From Rhodococcus sp040643435 (GTDB lineage: Bacteria > Actinomycetota > Actinomycetes > Mycobacteriales > Mycobacteriaceae): DNA of 64,000 nt. The stretch is from positions 34,320-98,319 of the forward strand of contig NZ_JBEYUH010000017.1 of assembly GCF_040643435.1 (NCBI RefSeq). The letters are read 5' to 3'. Position numbers and translations under genes: made by a program. This document shows positions 62,076-64,000 of this stretch, in pieces. Numbering within the stretch: position 1 is the first letter of the stretch; every line of letters begins with the position of its first letter. Below the pieces are notes generated by a model. It ran no database searches and was not told the origin of the DNA. It saw only the letters and a list, made by a program, of their open reading frames with translations.

Positions 62076-63704
62076 ATGATCTCCACGACCTTGGCCCTGG
62101 ACGTGATCAACAGCGGTGATACCGCGTGGGTGCTGGTGTGTGCGGCTCTTGTGCTGTTCATGACACCGGGCCTGGCGTTCTTCTACGCCGGTATGGTGAG
62201 CAGGCGTAACACCCTCGTGATGTTGCAGCAGAATCTCATCGGACTCTGCATCATCACGCTCACGTGGTTCACCTTCGGATACAGCATGGCGTTCGGCCAC
62301 GACCGGGGCAACGGGATCATCGCGGATCTCGGATTCGCCGCGCTCACCAACATCGGCGACGCTCCCAAGCCGGACCTCCACGTGGTGACCGAAACCGTTG
62401 CGATTCCGACACTTGCCTTCTTCGCGTATCAGTTGATGTTTGCGATCATCACCCCGGCGCTGGCGACCGGCGCAGTGGCGGGTCGCCTCAAGGCCTTCGG
62501 GTGGGCAGTGTTCATCGCGATCTGGTCGGTGATCGTGTACGCACCTGTCGCGCACTGGTTGTGGGCCCCCGCCGGATGGTTGACCAAGATGGGAGCGCAG
62601 GACTGGGCCGGCGGAATGGTAGTCCACGCGTCGGCGGGTGCTGCCGCCCTCGGTCTGTTGATCGTCCTCGGGCGCCGCAAGGTCCGCCCCAACCGCGCGC
62701 CACTGCCACACTCGGTCCCGCTGGTCATCGTAGGAGCGGGAATATTGTGGTTCGGCTGGTTCGGTTTCAACGCCGGAGACGGACTGCAGGCCAACGGGGT
62801 CGCAGCGCAGGCTCTCGTCAACACCCAGGTGGCAGGTGCCGCTGCGATGCTCGTCTGGCTGGTGTTCGAGCGCTACCGGGAGGGTCATTCGACCGTGCTG
62901 GGAGGCGTGACCGGTGCGGTCGCCGGATTGGCGACCATCACCCCGGCGGCAGGCTACGTCAGCAGTTGGGCGGCGGTGGTCATCGGCGGCCTCGCAGGCG
63001 TGGTGTGCTACCTGGCACTCGGCCTGAAAAAGCTCCTGCACGTGGATGATGCGCTCGACGTGCTGGCGGTCCACTTCATCGGCGGCGTGTTCGGCACCCT
63101 GTGCGTCGGATTCTTCGGCGAAGAGGCCATCAACTCGATCGGCCGAGACGGACTGTTCCACGGTGGCGGACTGACCCTGCTGGGTTATCAGATCGTCGCA
63201 CTCGCCTCGGTGATCGCCTATGCCCTGGTGCTCACGCTGGTGATCGCGTTCGCGATCGAGAAGACGATCGGACTTCGCGTCAGTGCCGAGGCAGAAGAGC
63301 ACCTCGACCTCAGCCAGCAAGGCATGAGCGCCTATCACGAGGGCCCTACTCCCCCGGACCCCACAGCCGACGGGTCCACCACGGGTGCGGCGCCGGCACC
63401 GATGGAGCCCGGACACCGGCTGTACATGGTCACCGCGGTTCTCACCTCGGACGGAGCCGCGGGCGTGGAACGAGAAGTGCTCGCCGCGGGTGCCCGGCGC
63501 GCGATGCTGTCCGAAGTGTTCGTCACCACGGCCTCCTCGGTGGATCAGATGGTCCGAGGACAGAAACGAACCATGGACGTCACCCCACGCGTCCGCGCGG
63601 AGATCCTGGTACCCGCAGAGTCGCTGACCAACGTTCGAAGCGCCTTGTCGGCCTTGGGCGATGGCCTCGTCGAGATGATCGTCGTACCGGTCGAGACCGG
63701 GTAG
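62076..63704 (+). CDS. amt: Ammonium transporter with C-terminal PII-like domain
   Basis: A 542-residue Amt-family protein. Residues 1-410 form the 11-helix channel: PGLAFFYAGMVSRRNTL, FGWAVFIAIWSVIVYAPVAHW, GGMVVHASAGAAAL with a pore His, and AVHFIGGVFGTLCVGFF with the second His. After a Pro/Thr/Gly-rich linker (about 425-447), residues 449-542 resemble PII signal proteins: LYMVTAVL (beta1), VEREVLAAGARRAMLSEVFVTT, then VRGQKRTMDVTPRVRAEILV matching the PII YRGxxYxVDFVPKVRIEVVV core, with a short T-loop and no uridylylatable Tyr. A built-in regulatory domain that gates the channel is inferred. ATG 62076 is the only good start. Confidence 0.9.
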   Translation: MISTTLALDVINSGDTAWVLVCAALVLFMTPGLAFFYAGMVSRRNTLVMLQQNLIGLCIITLTWFTFGYSMAFGHDRGNGIIADLGFAALTNIGDAPKPDLHVVTETVAIPTLAFFAYQLMFAIITPALATGAVAGRLKAFGWAVFIAIWSVIVYAPVAHWLWAPAGWLTKMGAQDWAGGMVVHASAGAAALGLLIVLGRRKVRPNRAPLPHSVPLVIVGAGILWFGWFGFNAGDGLQANGVAAQALVNTQVAGAAAMLVWLVFERYREGHSTVLGGVTGAVAGLATITPAAGYVSSWAAVVIGGLAGVVCYLALGLKKLLHVDDALDVLAVHFIGGVFGTLCVGFFGEEAINSIGRDGLFHGGGLTLLGYQIVALASVIAYALVLTLVIAFAIEKTIGLRVSAEAEEHLDLSQQGMSAYHEGPTPPDPTADGSTTGAAPAPMEPGHRLYMVTAVLTSDGAAGVEREVLAAGARRAMLSEVFVTTASSVDQMVRGQKRTMDVTPRVRAEILVPAESLTNVRSALSALGDGLVEMIVVPVETG

Positions 63705-64000
63705 CGAACCTACAGCTCGAGTGGGGCCCACGATCTCCGTCGTGGTCCGGAAGAAATCGAACCGCGCACAGTCCCTGAACGATGATCCGATCCCTGTGGG
63801 TGTGTGCACATTACGAGTCCGGAACCACACCGCCCCACGAACACAGAACTACCGAACAATTCAGAGATGCGCGATCCGTCCATTTCGGTAATTCAATCCT
63901 TTTCCGGCTCTTCGCAGTTAGCAGTGGCATTGGCGCCGGCTGGATGCGACCCGACGTGACCGTCGAGTGCAGGCCCACCGTACCCGGCGGCGTTGATTCT
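63705..64000. other. Region after amt to the window end
   Basis: No gene with supporting features is seen in these 296 bases. A 6-bp stem CCACGA/TCGTGG (63728-63745) shortly after the amt stop could be a weak terminator. The stretch from about 63830 to 63910 is clearly lower in GC than the rest of the window and may be a promoter region for a gene beyond the edge. Confidence 0.4.

Noticed and set aside
63728..63745. CCACGA/TCGTGG stem after amt as a terminator
   Set aside because: The stem has only six base pairs and no U-tract, so it was noted in the intergenic entry rather than called.

Overview
The window is a contiguous piece of a high-GC actinobacterial chromosome. It most likely comes from Rhodococcus or a close relative in the mycolic-acid-producing Mycobacteriales. 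Three things point there: mycolate genes (fabG1-inhA), an MptB-type mannosyltransferase and a Ku with a lysine-rich tail; gene order that largely follows the Mycobacterium tuberculosis Rv1407-Rv1484 region; and frequent GTG starts with GTGA/ATGA stop-start overlaps. No rRNA, tRNA, CRISPR array, insertion sequence or phage gene was found. Family assignments come from reading motifs and from memory of the families; no database search was run.

Layout. 1-7.1 kb (minus strand): a membrane protein, a RipA-like NlpC/P60 peptidoglycan hydrolase, a MoxR ATPase, DUF58 and von Willebrand A proteins, then fabG1 and the first codons of inhA. 7.3-10.9 kb (plus): aconitase with an AcnR-type operator in its promoter, followed by acnR. 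10.9-15.4 kb: a small HTH protein, an ABC-F ATPase, a lone lycopene cyclase-like gene and Ku. 15.4-22 kb (minus): the complete sufR-B-D-C-S-U-T iron-sulfur assembly operon, with a SufR-type operator at its head. 22-29 kb: MptB, a two-gene ABC exporter, heme A synthase (ctaA), a small conserved protein divergent from a quinone oxidoreductase, and heme O synthase (ctaB). 29.2-35.7 kb (plus): a pentose-phosphate operon tkt-tal-zwf-opcA-pgl.

35.7-45.2 kb is an accessory block inserted between conserved metabolic segments. It holds a GMC flavoprotein dehydrogenase with a Tat-exported partner, a DUF2235 hydrolase with an unrecognised membrane protein, a 14-helix-type MFS exporter, an SRPBCC protein, and an ECF42-type sigma factor with its YCII/DGPF partner. 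45.3-51.6 kb (minus): ppc, secG and the tpiA-pgk-gap glycolytic operon (transcribed gap to tpiA). 51.7-61.6 kb (minus): one long, tightly overlapping run in transcription order rpe-ribD-ribE-ribBA-ribH-PH protein-uvrC-rapZ-yvcK-whiA. 62.1-63.7 kb (plus): an ammonium transporter whose C-terminus looks like a fused, degenerate PII domain.

The genes fit together. Aconitase, heme A synthesis and riboflavin synthesis all feed respiration. SufR and AcnR link iron-sulfur status and citrate flux to transcription. The zwf/opcA/pgl and gap/pgk/tpi/ppc blocks cover central carbon flow, and rpe supplies or drains the ribulose-5-phosphate used by RibB. The most unusual items are the Amt-PII-like fusion, a 23-bp divergent intergenic region with overlapping -10 hexamers that probably gives two leaderless mRNAs, a nearly perfect dyad over the ctaA promoter, and the uncharacterised DUF2235/membrane-protein pair.
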